The notes: generated from the sequence alone by a model not told the origin. A DNA stretch of 59,187 bases from Bacteroidota bacterium (GCA_003353955.1 PIVJ01000007.1:1-59187); one strand, 5' to 3'. Counted from the first letter of the stretch, positions 34,839-44,694 are shown. A program made the numbers and translations.

Positions 34839-35888
34839 TTACTTCAAATAATTTTTAATCTCATTAACAATTATTTTTCTGGCATTTCCATTCCCATAAA
34901 GATGCTTACTCCACTCGCCCAAAGGTTTTTTCAAGAAAGTATTTATTTCGGTTAAATTTTCAAATACCAACGTATTCCAATTATTGGTTAATGTTTCTGT
35001 CCACTCGGTTTCACTTCTTACTGTAATACATCTTTTTTGAAGGAAATAAGCTTCTTTTTGCATCCCTCCGGAATCAGTGATAAGTGCGGCTAAATTAAAA
35101 AGATTATTGAGATTATTAATATAAGATTGGGGCTTCACAAATTCAATATTTTTAAACATGCTTGTAGGGTAATTATATTGCCTCATCATTTTTTTTGTTC
35201 TTGGATGCAAAGAAAACACAACTGCTGGTTCAAGTTCGTTCAGGGCGGTTAAAATATTCTTTAATCTAATCGGATCATCCGTATTATAAGGCCTGTGTAT
35301 GGTACAATAGATTTTTTTTGAGTGATTGAAGTTGCTTTTGATTAAGGCCTTGTTTTGAATGATGAAAATTAGGTCTTTCATTAAATCACCACTATTAATC
35401 ACCCCCTTAGTAATTCCTTCCGATTTTAATTGTAAAAGTGATTGATTAGAAGAGGTAAACAGCAAATCTGATACATGATCAGTAACAATTCGATTTATCT
35501 CCTCTGGCATTTCTTTATTAAAACTACGCATGCCTGCTTCTATATGCGCAATTGGAATTTTTAATTTTGCAGCTGCCAATGTTCCGGCAAGCGTGGTATT
35601 GGTATCTCCGTAAACAATAACCAGATCAGGCATTTCACCAACTAAAATCTTTTCAGTTTCAACCAGAATATTGGCAGTTTGTTCTGCGTGTGAATTTCCG
35701 TTTGAGTTTAAAGTGTGTGTTGGGAAATCCATGCCCAATTCATCAAAAAATACCCGACTCATTTCAACATCATAATGTTGGCTGCTATGAATAGAAATGT
35801 GCCTAAAGTATTTTTTTAATTCGGGCTCAAGGGCTGCATGTTTAATAAATTGTGGTCTGGTTCCAATGATACTAGCTATTTTTAGCAT
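34839..35888 (-). CDS. wecB: Non-hydrolysing UDP-N-acetylglucosamine 2-epimerase (WecB/WbpI-like)
   Basis: The 349-aa GT-B-fold enzyme has GTRPQFIKHAAL at the N-terminus, VYGDTNTTLAGTLAA, HIEAGMRSFNKEMPEEINR and TDSGGMQKEAYFL. It interconverts the GlcNAc and ManNAc configuration at C2 of UDP-sugars. Next to WbpA- and WbpB-like genes it may act as WbpI on UDP-GlcNAc(3NAc)A. Spacing to its neighbours is 22-36 bases. Confidence 0.9.
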   Translation of the reverse strand: MLKIASIIGTRPQFIKHAALEPELKKYFRHISIHSSQHYDVEMSRVFFDELGMDFPTHTLNSNGNSHAEQTANILVETEKILVGEMPDLVIVYGDTNTTLAGTLAAAKLKIPIAHIEAGMRSFNKEMPEEINRIVTDHVSDLLFTSSNQSLLQLKSEGITKGVINSGDLMKDLIFIIQNKALIKSNFNHSKKIYCTIHRPYNTDDPIRLKNILTALNELEPAVVFSLHPRTKKMMRQYNYPTSMFKNIEFVKPQSYINNLNNLFNLAALITDSGGMQKEAYFLQKRCITVRSETEWTETLTNNWNTLVFENLTEINTFLKKPLGEWSKHLYGNGNARKIIVNEIKNYLK

Positions 35889-35910
35889 GCTAATCGTTAA
35901 TGTTAAAAGT

Positions 35911-36882
35911 TTAGTCTGTTTTCTTTAAAAGTGGATGATATTCACCAATCAAACCTATGGCTTTAGCGCTTCTAATTTCGTGCACCATTTCAATGCTGGG
36001 CCTTGCATCTTCGAGAGAGTAGCCATTACCAGCTAAAATATCTTTGTAAACCAGTATATGCAAATCAGTGAATCCATCAGAAAACTCAATTTCTTTGCCC
36101 GCAATCTTAATTGATCGAAATGTTCTTTGGTTTTTTTCAATAGCATTTTCAGCTAATACTTTGTGATCTATACTTAAAAACCACCTAACCCTGGCTCTTT
36201 CAAGTTCAAGGTAACCTGCATTGGTATGTGGATTTAGCACATGTACCTTATTGGATTTAAATTTACCAAACACATTGCTTAGCATATCGAAAAAGTGAAT
36301 TCCAATATTAGTAGCAATTCCGCCTGATTTTTCATGATTTCCTTTCCATGAAGTATTATACCAATTACCTCTTGAGGTGATGTAAGCCAAATCAATATCG
36401 TAGATTTTATCCTTTGGACCTGCTTCAATTTCTTTCTTCAAATTAATAATACTTTGATGTTGGCGCAATTGAAGGATGTTATAAATACGCTTATCACTTT
36501 CTTTTTCAATTTCCTGAAGTGCATCGATATTCCATGGATTTAACACAATCGGTTTTTCACATATGGCATGAGCATTATTTCGCAATGCCATTCGAATATG
36601 GGCATCATGGAGGTAGTTAGGAGAACAGATACTAACATAATCTATTTTCCCATTTCCATTCCTTCTTCTTTTGTCAAGATGACGATCAAATCTTTCAGGT
36701 TCTGTAAAAAAATCTGCATTAGGAAAATATGAATCAATAATTCCAACACTGTCAAAAGGGTCAAGGGCTGCAATCAATATATTTCCTGTTTCTTTTATTG
36801 CCTTCATATGCCGTGGAGCAATAAAGCCTGCTGCTCCGATGAGCGCAAAAAGGTTAGGTTTTCTAGGATTAGTCACAGGCAT
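35911..36882 (-). CDS. wbpB: WbpB/WlbA-like UDP-GlcNAcA 3-oxidase (Gfo/Idh/MocA family)
   Basis: The 323-aa protein has a Rossmann start (NLFALIGAAGFIAPRHMKAI), DPFDSVGIIDSYFP, VSICSPNYLHDAHIR and ICEKPIVLNPWN, characteristic of WlbA/WbpB. It oxidises C3 of UDP-GlcNAcA in the route to UDP-ManNAc3NAcA-type sugars. I chose ATG 36882 over TTG 36909: it starts the conserved part, and the reconstructed NusG-like gene would end at 36869, giving a natural 14-bp overlap. The partners WbpE (aminotransferase) and WbpD (acetyltransferase) are not in the window. Confidence 0.88.
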   Translation of the reverse strand: MPVTNPRKPNLFALIGAAGFIAPRHMKAIKETGNILIAALDPFDSVGIIDSYFPNADFFTEPERFDRHLDKRRRNGNGKIDYVSICSPNYLHDAHIRMALRNNAHAICEKPIVLNPWNIDALQEIEKESDKRIYNILQLRQHQSIINLKKEIEAGPKDKIYDIDLAYITSRGNWYNTSWKGNHEKSGGIATNIGIHFFDMLSNVFGKFKSNKVHVLNPHTNAGYLELERARVRWFLSIDHKVLAENAIEKNQRTFRSIKIAGKEIEFSDGFTDLHILVYKDILAGNGYSLEDARPSIEMVHEIRSAKAIGLIGEYHPLLKKTD

Positions 36883-37445
36883 TAAATTTAGTTTGTTTTT
36901 TTTTAACAAAAATCAATGGGCTATCCACTACCAGTGAAAAACCAATATTGGCAATTCTAATAATTACTTTCTGTTTCCCGGCAGAAATCATTAACAATCT
37001 CTCCTTCACATCCCGTCAAAGGACCTTCAGTTATTTTGATGAACTCGCCTTTATAAGATTGATCGGTTGAATAATGATGTGGTAATTTATGATCAAGCAT
37101 GTTTTTCATAGCATCAATTTGCCATTCGGGAATCGCGACTGTTTTTCCTTCAAAGCTTATGTAGCGTACTTCGCCAGTTGTGTTTAAAACATCATAATAT
37201 TCAAGTTCACTCGTTTTAACAAATACATACGAACGAACCATAGGCTCCTTAACTTTCTTTTTACGATCACTCCATTGTCGTATAATAGTTTCCAGTGGAA
37301 AATAAGCTTCAATTTCCATATTGCTTAATTCCTGAAATCCCTTTTTTCCCTGACGAGATTTTGTGTAGAGGGCATACCAGTTATACACTAGCTTTCTGGT
37401 TGCTGGTTGCTGATTTCGACCGATGTTTGATTTAGTTTCGTTCAT
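36869..37445 (-). pseudogene. UpxY/RfaH-like NusG antiterminator, frameshifted in the KOW domain
   Basis: The current ORF (36957-37445, 162 aa) has the NusG N-terminal domain (WYALYTKSRQGKKGFQEL, EAYFPLE, PMVRSYVFVKT) and begins the KOW motif (GEFIKITEGPLTGCEGEIV), then ends in the unrelated NDFCRETESNY. The next frame continues at the same point with SAGKQKVIIRIANIGFSLVV, the expected end of the KOW domain, up to a stop at 36869. One frameshift near 37000 therefore truncates the protein. Such proteins prevent early termination in long polysaccharide operons. A truncated form may be inactive, or the shift could be programmed or a sequencing error. Confidence 0.8.
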
Positions 37446-37602
37446 TACTATTCATTAGCATTCTGATACAGCTTCGCTTTTTCAGTCCCATTTTGAATAT
37501 GTTTATTTTTATAAGTTTTCGCTATGTGCGAGATTTTAATTATTAACTACTTTCGGATGTGCGGCGTATCAGGCACTTTCTTATACCCTCATCCTTCCAC
37601 AA

Positions 37603-38136
37603 TTATTCTTTCCAAAGCAGCAAAGGATTAATATCTTTGTTCTCTACCAAATACTGCTTAAATTCATCACCATTATAAATTATGTGCCTAATACGTCTTT
37701 TTATCATTTTCTCAGCCTTTTTAACCAATTTTATCAAGTAATTTTGATTAATTTCTTCACCGACAAAAATTAAATCAATTATATTGGTGTTAATCCCCTT
37801 GGCAAAATCACCAACAATAAATACAGTTTTAACTTCGCCTAGTTTTTTTATTACTGTTTCAATAATTTCATCAAAGCCAACATGTTTCATGATTAAATTA
37901 TTAATGGCAGGGAATAAGGGATGGCTAGTATTGGCACTGAATAATTTTTTATTTCCCTTTTGCCAGGATTTAAGCAAGCCGGCTTTTTCAAAACGGTTAA
38001 GCTCAATTCGGATCGCATTCGTCGATTCGTCAAATTCAGTTTCCAGGCTTCTTAAATAGGCACTTGAGCTACTATTTAAAAAAAATTTCAAGAGTAGTTT
38101 TATACGTGTTTTAGAGGTAATTAGCGTATCTAACAT
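37603..38136 (-). CDS. Winged-helix regulator with nucleotidyltransferase-like domain
   Basis: The 177-aa protein has an ArsR-like winged helix (MLDTLITSKTRIKLLLKFFL through LLKSWQKGNKKLFSAN) and a C-terminal minimal nucleotidyltransferase-like fold (TVFIVGDFAKGINTNIIDLI). Such proteins are often the first gene of Bacteroidetes surface-polysaccharide clusters, just ahead of the NusG-like gene, as here. The frame is open to 38193, but the ATG at 38136 matches the usual start. Target and ligand are unknown. Confidence 0.75.
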   Translation of the reverse strand: MLDTLITSKTRIKLLLKFFLNSSSSAYLRSLETEFDESTNAIRIELNRFEKAGLLKSWQKGNKKLFSANTSHPLFPAINNLIMKHVGFDEIIETVIKKLGEVKTVFIVGDFAKGINTNIIDLIFVGEEINQNYLIKLVKKAEKMIKRRIRHIIYNGDEFKQYLVENKDINPLLLWKE

Positions 38137-38345
38137 GATAGTTATGTTTAAAGAACGAGTAGCAAATCTACTCAATTTAACATGAAAAGCCAAGACAAAC
38201 CAGTGACGACTTTCGGATTTTATAAATAAGCACCAACCCTGAACTTAAAATAAATGCAAGACTTCCCCATCCAGTATGTTTTTAATAATTACACATAACT
38301 GAATTAATTAAACTAATTTTACAATCTTATATTTTAAAAAGAAAA

Positions 38346-39020
38346 ATGATGTCAAATAAATTAATGGGGCCAATAGGACGCCTGATGGGATTAAGATATA
38401 AATCTCACCCCTGGCACGGAGTAGACATTGGAAAAGATGCACCGGATGTTTTAACCTGTTTTATCGAAATGGTTACTACTGATACTGTTAAATATGAGGT
38501 AGATAAAGAGACGGGTTATTTGCGCATTGATCGCCCACAAAAATACTCGAATACTGTACCGGCTCTTTATGGGTTTATTCCTCAAACATTCAGTGCCGAT
38601 AAGGTTGCTGAATATTGCATGGGTAAAATTGGGCGAAAAGGGATAAGGGGCGACGGTGATCCAATCGATATTTGCGTCCTCACCGAAAAACAGATTGTGC
38701 ATGGGGACATATTGGTTCGGGCCAAACCCATTGGTGGTTTTCGGATGATAGATGGAAATCAGTCGGACGATAAAATAATTGCTGTTTTAAACAATGACGC
38801 AGTTTATGGGAAGTACAAGGATATAAATGATTGCCCTGCTCTTGTTATAGCGCGCCTGAAACATTATTTTTTGACTTATAAAGATTTACCCGGAAATCCA
38901 AGAGATGTTGAAATAACACACACTTTTGGTATAGATGAAGCGTACGAAATAGTTCGGCGTTCTATGGAAGATTATCTCACAAAGTTTGATACCCTGTCCA
39001 CAGCCTTATCAAATGTTTAA
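38346..39020 (+). CDS. ppa: Inorganic pyrophosphatase
   Basis: The 224-aa family I soluble pyrophosphatase contains YEVDKETGYLRIDR, YGFIPQTF and the metal-binding GDGDPIDICVL, followed by KPIGGFRMIDGNQSDDKIIAV. It hydrolyses PPi and pulls biosynthetic reactions forward, including the nearby sulfate activation. Its last 4 bases overlap the 3' end of convergent miaB. Confidence 0.93.
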   Translation: MMSNKLMGPIGRLMGLRYKSHPWHGVDIGKDAPDVLTCFIEMVTTDTVKYEVDKETGYLRIDRPQKYSNTVPALYGFIPQTFSADKVAEYCMGKIGRKGIRGDGDPIDICVLTEKQIVHGDILVRAKPIGGFRMIDGNQSDDKIIAVLNNDAVYGKYKDINDCPALVIARLKHYFLTYKDLPGNPRDVEITHTFGIDEAYEIVRRSMEDYLTKFDTLSTALSNV

Positions 39021-40345
39021 ACTGCTTTTCCAATTAGGGTTGCAGCAGTACAATTTGATATTTTTACATTCACGTAATCTCCAATATTGAAATTTTCTTT
39101 TGGAAACACCACTACTTTATTTTGACTGTTCCTGCCCGATAATTGATGTTGAGATTTTTTAGAAAACCCCTCAACCAATACCTCAACAACAGATCCAATA
39201 TTCTTTTTATTTGCTGTTAATGAAAGCTGTTGCTGGAGATCGATAATTTCGGTCAAACGTTTACTCTTTATCACCTCGGGAACATCGTCCTTGTATTTTT
39301 TTGCTGCCAGAGTATCAGGACGTTCTGAGTATTTGAACATAAATGCGTATTCATATCCAACCTCTCTCATAATTGACATTGTTTGTTGATGGTCAGCCTC
39401 GGTTTCAGAACAAAAACCACTAATAATATCTGTTGAAATTCCACAATCAGGGATATGTTTTTTTATGAAAGCAATACGCTCAAGATACCATTCCCGATCG
39501 TATTTTCGATTCATTAAGTCTAACATTCTGTTGCTTCCCGATTGAACAGGAAGATGGATAGACCTACAGACGTTTGGATGCCTGACTATTGTCTGAATTA
39601 ATTTATCTGAAATATCTTTGGGATGCGAAGTTGCGAATCGAACCCGAAGCAGGGGATTAATTTTCGCAACCCGTGAAAGCAATTCAGGAAATCCCATTAT
39701 TTTTTTCTCCCATCGGTAAGAATTCACATTTTGACCCAATAAAGTCAGCTCACGATACCCTTCATCAAAAAGTTGTTCCGCCTCAGCCAAAATAGTTTCC
39801 GGATTTCGGCTTCGCTCTTTCCCACGGGTATACGGTACAACACAATAGGCGCAATAATTTTGACATCCACGCATAATTGAAATAAATGCTGAAATCTTAT
39901 TTTTATCAAGACGAACAGGGCTTATATCCCCATAGGTTTCTTCAGCTGATAATATTACATTAATTGCCCTTTGTCCATCTTCAACTGCGAGCATTAATTT
40001 AGGCAAATCCCGATAAGCGTCGGGCCCAACAATAACATCTACACTTTGCTCTTCTTCTAATAATTTTGATTTTAATCGCTCAGCCATGCAACCTAGAATC
40101 CCAATTTTTAAATCCGGATTTTTCTTTTTTAGTGCATTTAATTGTATTAATCTTTTTCTAACTCGTTGTTCTGCATTATCCCTTATTGAACAGGTATTAA
40201 TAAATATAATATCCGCATTATCAATTTTTTGGGTGATAGAATAATCATTTTCGGTCATGATGGAGCTTACGATCTCACTATCAGAAAAATTCATTTGACA
40301 ACCGTAAGTTTCGATATATATATATTTCGTATTATTGTCAGTCAT
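39017..40345 (-). CDS. miaB: tRNA-2-methylthio-N6-dimethylallyladenosine synthase
   Basis: The 442-aa radical-SAM methylthiotransferase has the N-terminal cluster cysteines (ETYGCQMN, NTCSIRDNA, GILGCMAER), the radical-SAM motif CQNYCAYC, and a C-terminal TRAM domain. It adds a methylthio group to i6A37 of tRNAs. Length and motifs are complete. It is divergent from topA; TATATTTG on the minus strand (40400-40393) is a possible -7 box. Confidence 0.95.
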   Translation of the reverse strand: MTDNNTKYIYIETYGCQMNFSDSEIVSSIMTENDYSITQKIDNADIIFINTCSIRDNAEQRVRKRLIQLNALKKKNPDLKIGILGCMAERLKSKLLEEEQSVDVIVGPDAYRDLPKLMLAVEDGQRAINVILSAEETYGDISPVRLDKNKISAFISIMRGCQNYCAYCVVPYTRGKERSRNPETILAEAEQLFDEGYRELTLLGQNVNSYRWEKKIMGFPELLSRVAKINPLLRVRFATSHPKDISDKLIQTIVRHPNVCRSIHLPVQSGSNRMLDLMNRKYDREWYLERIAFIKKHIPDCGISTDIISGFCSETEADHQQTMSIMREVGYEYAFMFKYSERPDTLAAKKYKDDVPEVIKSKRLTEIIDLQQQLSLTANKKNIGSVVEVLVEGFSKKSQHQLSGRNSQNKVVVFPKENFNIGDYVNVKISNCTAATLIGKAV

Positions 40346-40444
40346 TTGCGCCCCTTAATTATCTAATTTAATTTAAAATCAACTATTTAGAACAAATATA
40401 GCTGAGCAAAATTAAATAAAAAATAATAGAGCGAGTGAACTTTA

Positions 40445-40478
40445 TTTGTTTCTGCATAATTTAATTATCTTACTTTTG
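40445..40478 (+). promoter_or_regulatory. Bacteroidetes-type promoter of topA
   Basis: TTTG (40445-40448) and TACTTTTG (40471-40478) are 22 bases apart, close to the TTTG/TAnnTTTG arrangement of Bacteroidetes housekeeping promoters. topA starts 43 bases downstream. Confidence 0.5.
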
Positions 40479-40520
40479 CAGCACAAAACTTTCAAAACAG
40501 GATTTAGATAATATTATAAT

Positions 40521-42845
40521 ATGGCTAAAAATTTAGTAATAGTGGAGTCTCCGGCGAAAGCCAAAACGATAGAAGGATTTTTGGGAAAAGATTTTCTTGT
40601 GAAGTCAAGCTTTGGACATGTTATGGATTTGTCGAAGAAACAACTGGGAGTTGATATTGAGAATGGTTTTACCCCCAATTATGTAATTGCATCGGATAAG
40701 AAAAAAGTAGTTTCGGAATTAAGAAAAATAGCTGATAAAGCAGAAATGATATGGCTTGCATCGGATGAGGATCGTGAAGGAGAAGCGATTTCATGGCATT
40801 TAGTAAATGCACTGAAATTGGATGAAAACAAAACCAAAAGAATTGTTTTTCATGAAATTACGAAATCTGCTATTACTGAGGCTATAAAAAACCCAAGACA
40901 AATTGATAAAAACCTAGTGGATGCTCAACAAGCCCGGAGGGTACTCGACCGATTGGTTGGTTTTGAATTATCGCCATTATTATGGAGAAAAGTTAAACCC
41001 TCATTATCTGCAGGGAGGGTTCAGTCAGTAGCTGTTCGATTAATTGTTGAAAGAGAAGAGGAGATTAAGAATTTCAAAACAGCATCCAATTTTAAAGTTA
41101 GCGCGAAGTTTGAAATTAAAGATGCTACCGGTAAATCAAATATATCAGCTGAGCTTCCTTCTCGTTTTAAAACAAAAGAAGAAGCACTTGACTTTATCGA
41201 AAAGTGTAAAGATGCAAACTTTTCTGTGAGAAAAGTTGAAACCAAACCTGCCAAAAAATCCCCCACAGCTCCTTTTACCACCTCTACTTTACAACAAGAA
41301 GCCAGCCGCAAATTGGGTTATTCGGTTGCCAATACCATGCGTGTTGCCCAACAATTGTATGAATCTGGTAAAATTACCTATATGAGAACGGATTCTGTAA
41401 ATCTTTCGAATATGGCAATTACCATGGCAGCGGAAGAAATTACAAAACTGTGGGGTGAAGATTATGTAAAAACCAGAAAATATAAAACCAAGGCCAAAGG
41501 GGCTCAAGAAGCACACGAAGCCATTCGTCCAACCTATTTAAAGAATAAAGAAATTGATGGTGATGCATCTCAAAAAAAATTGTACGAATTAATTTGGAAG
41601 CGTACCATTGCATCACAAATGAGTGATGCCAAATTGGAAAAAACAATGATTACCATTGATGTTTCAACCACAAATATCGATTTTGTTGCTAAAGGCGAGG
41701 TATTAAAATTTGATGGATTTCTTAAAGTTTATATGGAAACTAAGGATGACGAAAATAATGATGAAATGGCAGGTGTTTTACCACCAGTTAAAATAGGGGA
41801 TATTCTAAGCAGACTTGAAATTCAAGGGGAAGAACGCTTCACCCAACACCCTCCTCGCTATACAGAGGCATCCCTTGTTCGAAAAATGGAAGAACTTGGA
41901 ATTGGACGGCCCTCAACTTATGCACCTACCATCTCAACGATACAAAAAAGAGAATATGTTGTAAAAGAAGATAGGGATGGCACGAATCGAAAATACCATT
42001 GTATTGTTCTGAAAGGTGATGAAATAAAGGAAGAGGTAAAGACAGAAAAAACGGGCTTTGAAAAATCAAAATTATTTCCAACGGATATAGGAACCTTGGT
42101 TAATAAATTCCTAATTCAATATTTTGATGATATCTTGGATTATAATTTCACTGCTAATGTTGAGTGTGAATTTGATGAAATTGCGGATGGAAATAAGAAG
42201 TGGAATGGTATGTTGGAAGAATTCTACGGTCCATTTCATGCCAAGGTTGAAAATACGCTTGAAAAATCGAAAAAATTTAGTGGGGAAAAATTGTTGGGTA
42301 TCGACCCTGTTAGTGGAAGAAATATTTTTGTTAAAATTGGCAGATATGGTTCTATTGCCCAAATGGGAGATACCGAGAGTGAAGATAAGCCAAAATTTGC
42401 AGGATTAAAAAAGAATCAAAGTATAGAAAAAATTACACTGGACGAAGCCCTGGAATTATTTAAATTCCCCCGATCAATCGGAAAATTTGAAGAAATGGAA
42501 TTAACGGTTGCTGTTGGGCGGTTTGGTCCTTATGTGATGCATAATAAGAAATTTTTCTCACTCGGGAAAGACGATGATCCGTCCTCTATTAAGCAAGATC
42601 GTGCAATTGAAATCATCGAGCTTAAAAGAAAAGAAGTTCAGCAAAATATCATTAAAGAGTTCAAAGAAAATAAGGATGTTAGGGTTTTGAAAGGAAGATA
42701 TGGTCCATATATTTCCATTCGTAAGAACAATTTTAAAATCCCGAAGGATCGCAATCCAGAAGAATTGACACTGGAAGATTGCATTCAGATTTCTGAAGAC
42801 TCTAAAAATACTCCTAAAAAGAAATTTAACCGCAGAAAAAAGTAA
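40521..42845 (+). CDS. topA: DNA topoisomerase I
   Basis: The 774-aa type IA topoisomerase starts with the TOPRIM domain (NLVIVESPAKAKTIEGFLG; SDEDREGEAISWHL) and has the active-site Tyr in KITYMRTDSVNLS (around 288). It relaxes negative supercoils. The C-terminal region has repeat domains of the GRYGPYI type and a basic tail (KKKFNRRKK) instead of Cys4 zinc fingers, as is common in Bacteroidetes. Confidence 0.96.
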   Translation: MAKNLVIVESPAKAKTIEGFLGKDFLVKSSFGHVMDLSKKQLGVDIENGFTPNYVIASDKKKVVSELRKIADKAEMIWLASDEDREGEAISWHLVNALKLDENKTKRIVFHEITKSAITEAIKNPRQIDKNLVDAQQARRVLDRLVGFELSPLLWRKVKPSLSAGRVQSVAVRLIVEREEEIKNFKTASNFKVSAKFEIKDATGKSNISAELPSRFKTKEEALDFIEKCKDANFSVRKVETKPAKKSPTAPFTTSTLQQEASRKLGYSVANTMRVAQQLYESGKITYMRTDSVNLSNMAITMAAEEITKLWGEDYVKTRKYKTKAKGAQEAHEAIRPTYLKNKEIDGDASQKKLYELIWKRTIASQMSDAKLEKTMITIDVSTTNIDFVAKGEVLKFDGFLKVYMETKDDENNDEMAGVLPPVKIGDILSRLEIQGEERFTQHPPRYTEASLVRKMEELGIGRPSTYAPTISTIQKREYVVKEDRDGTNRKYHCIVLKGDEIKEEVKTEKTGFEKSKLFPTDIGTLVNKFLIQYFDDILDYNFTANVECEFDEIADGNKKWNGMLEEFYGPFHAKVENTLEKSKKFSGEKLLGIDPVSGRNIFVKIGRYGSIAQMGDTESEDKPKFAGLKKNQSIEKITLDEALELFKFPRSIGKFEEMELTVAVGRFGPYVMHNKKFFSLGKDDDPSSIKQDRAIEIIELKRKEVQQNIIKEFKENKDVRVLKGRYGPYISIRKNNFKIPKDRNPEELTLEDCIQISEDSKNTPKKKFNRRKK

Positions 42846-42941
42846 TAAAAGATGTTTTGTTATTAATGGTTTATTGAATATTTTTCGTTGGTAACAATTC
42901 TCGAATAACCAAATTAGGTCTTGAATAAGAAACACTGCTAA

Positions 42942-44117
42942 ATGGAGTTAGATATTTATTTTGAACCCATCAATCTCAGCGGATATGAATTTGCAGATAA
43001 AGCGAAACGCTGCAAATTGGGTGATGTCGTTAGGGGTCATCTAAAAAGAAATAGCTTTCCTGATTTAGAGGGCGTAAATATTGCAATTATTGGCGTTCTT
43101 GAAGATCGCAATGCAATATCTAACCAAGGTTGTGCAACAGCGCCAAATGAAGTTAGAAAACACCTTTATCAACTTTTTGAAGGAGCCTATAATGTAAAAC
43201 TAGCCGATTTAGGTAATATTAAAATGGGGCACACTGTTGCAGATACCTATTTTGCTTTAAGTAATGCGGTAAAGGAATTACTAAAACAACATATTGTTCC
43301 AATCATTATCGGTGGAAGCCAGGATTTAACCTATGCCAATTATCAGGCCTACGAAGATCTCGGACAAATTATTAATATTGTTGCGATTGACCCAATTTTT
43401 GATCTTGGAAAAACAGAACGGGAAATCAGCTCACAAACTTACTTAAGTAAAATAATTCTACATCAACCCAATTTTCTTTTTAACTTTTCAAATATTGGAT
43501 ACCAAACATATTTTGTAGATCAGGAGGCAATAGAGTTGATGAAAAACCTATTTTTTGATGCGTATCGGTTAGGTTTTGTTCGTTCTCAAATAGAAGAGGT
43601 TGAGCCCATTGTTAGAAATGCGGACTTAATTAGTTTTGATATTTCAGCCATTCGGCATTCAGACGCACCCGCAAATAAAATTATTGCCCCCAACGGTTTT
43701 TACGGAGAAGAAGCCTGTCAGATAGCTCGCTATGCCGGAATGAGTGATAAGTTAAGCTCCATCGGGTTTTACGAACTTAATCCTGAAAATGATTACCATG
43801 GGCAAACTGCAAATTTGGTAGCCCAAATGATCTGGTATTTTATCGATGGATATTATAATCGCAAGCATGAATTTCCGCACAAAGACAAGCGTCAATTTAT
43901 AAAATATCATGTTAATATTGAGGCGCAAAAAGAAGAATTAGTTTTTTATAAAAGCAAGAAAAGTGATCGCTGGTGGATGGAAGTTCCGATTCGCTCACAA
44001 CAAAAAGTAAAACTTAAACGGCATCATTTAATCCCTTGTTCGTATCAGGATTATCAATCTTCTTGCAATAATGATTTGCCAGATCGTTGGTGGCAGGCTT
44101 ATCAGAAATTGATGTAG
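42942..44117 (+). CDS. Arginase/formimidoylglutamase-fold protein with altered metal site
   Basis: The 391-aa protein has the ureohydrolase fold layout, but the metal-binding motifs are changed. GGDHS is GGSQD (124-128), DAHxD is DPIFD (150-154), and SxDxDxxDP reads SFDISAIRHSDAP (around 230). Several ligand His/Asp are therefore lost or moved. It may be a non-catalytic relative or use different chemistry. It lies downstream of topA and converges with ruvC (2 bases apart). No hut genes are nearby, so I give no symbol. Confidence 0.7.
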   Translation: MELDIYFEPINLSGYEFADKAKRCKLGDVVRGHLKRNSFPDLEGVNIAIIGVLEDRNAISNQGCATAPNEVRKHLYQLFEGAYNVKLADLGNIKMGHTVADTYFALSNAVKELLKQHIVPIIIGGSQDLTYANYQAYEDLGQIINIVAIDPIFDLGKTEREISSQTYLSKIILHQPNFLFNFSNIGYQTYFVDQEAIELMKNLFFDAYRLGFVRSQIEEVEPIVRNADLISFDISAIRHSDAPANKIIAPNGFYGEEACQIARYAGMSDKLSSIGFYELNPENDYHGQTANLVAQMIWYFIDGYYNRKHEFPHKDKRQFIKYHVNIEAQKEELVFYKSKKSDRWWMEVPIRSQQKVKLKRHHLIPCSYQDYQSSCNNDLPDRWWQAYQKLM

Positions 44118-44118
44118 C

Positions 44119-44694
44119 CTAGGATATCCGGTCAGGGTTTTTATTAATAAAACTTTTCCAGCTATTGTAGTTATCATCCGCTGATAAATTTCTTTTTTGA
44201 AAAAAATGGCAAACCGCAGCGGCCAACCCATCTGTTGCGTCTAAGTATGTTAGTTCTTCCTTAATATTTAGTAATTGAATTAACATAGCAGCCACTTGCT
44301 CTTTTGAGGCATTTCCTTTTCCGGTAATGGATTGTTTTATTTTTCTTGGTGAATACTCAACTACCGGTAAATTTCTTGACAAGGCTGCTGCCATTGCAAC
44401 TCCTTGCGCTCTTCCTAACTTTAACATTGATTGGACATTCTTTCCAAAAAACGGAGCCTCTAATGCCATCTCATCAGGATGGTACTTTTCAATAAGATCT
44501 AAAGTTGTTTCAAATATATTCCTGAGTTTTAATGAATGACTGGCACTGCTTGCAAGCTTTAACACATCCATGCAAACCATCTCCATCTTTTTTCCTTTAC
44601 AAAGGATAATTCCATATCCCATAATATTTGTTCCGGGATCAATGCCTAAAATGATTCGTTCTGTTTGCAATACTATTTTATTTGATAAATTCAA
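44119..44694 (-). CDS. ruvC: Holliday junction endonuclease RuvC
   Basis: The 191-aa protein shows the RNase-H-like acidic residues: IILGIDPGTNIMGYG (Asp near 19), ALEAPFFGKNVQS (Glu) and YLDATDGLAAAVCH (two Asp near the end). It resolves Holliday junctions with RuvAB, which are not in the window. ispD is 45 bases upstream. Confidence 0.94.
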   Translation of the reverse strand: MNLSNKIVLQTERIILGIDPGTNIMGYGIILCKGKKMEMVCMDVLKLASSASHSLKLRNIFETTLDLIEKYHPDEMALEAPFFGKNVQSMLKLGRAQGVAMAAALSRNLPVVEYSPRKIKQSITGKGNASKEQVAAMLIQLLNIKEELTYLDATDGLAAAVCHFFQKRNLSADDNYNSWKSFINKNPDRIS

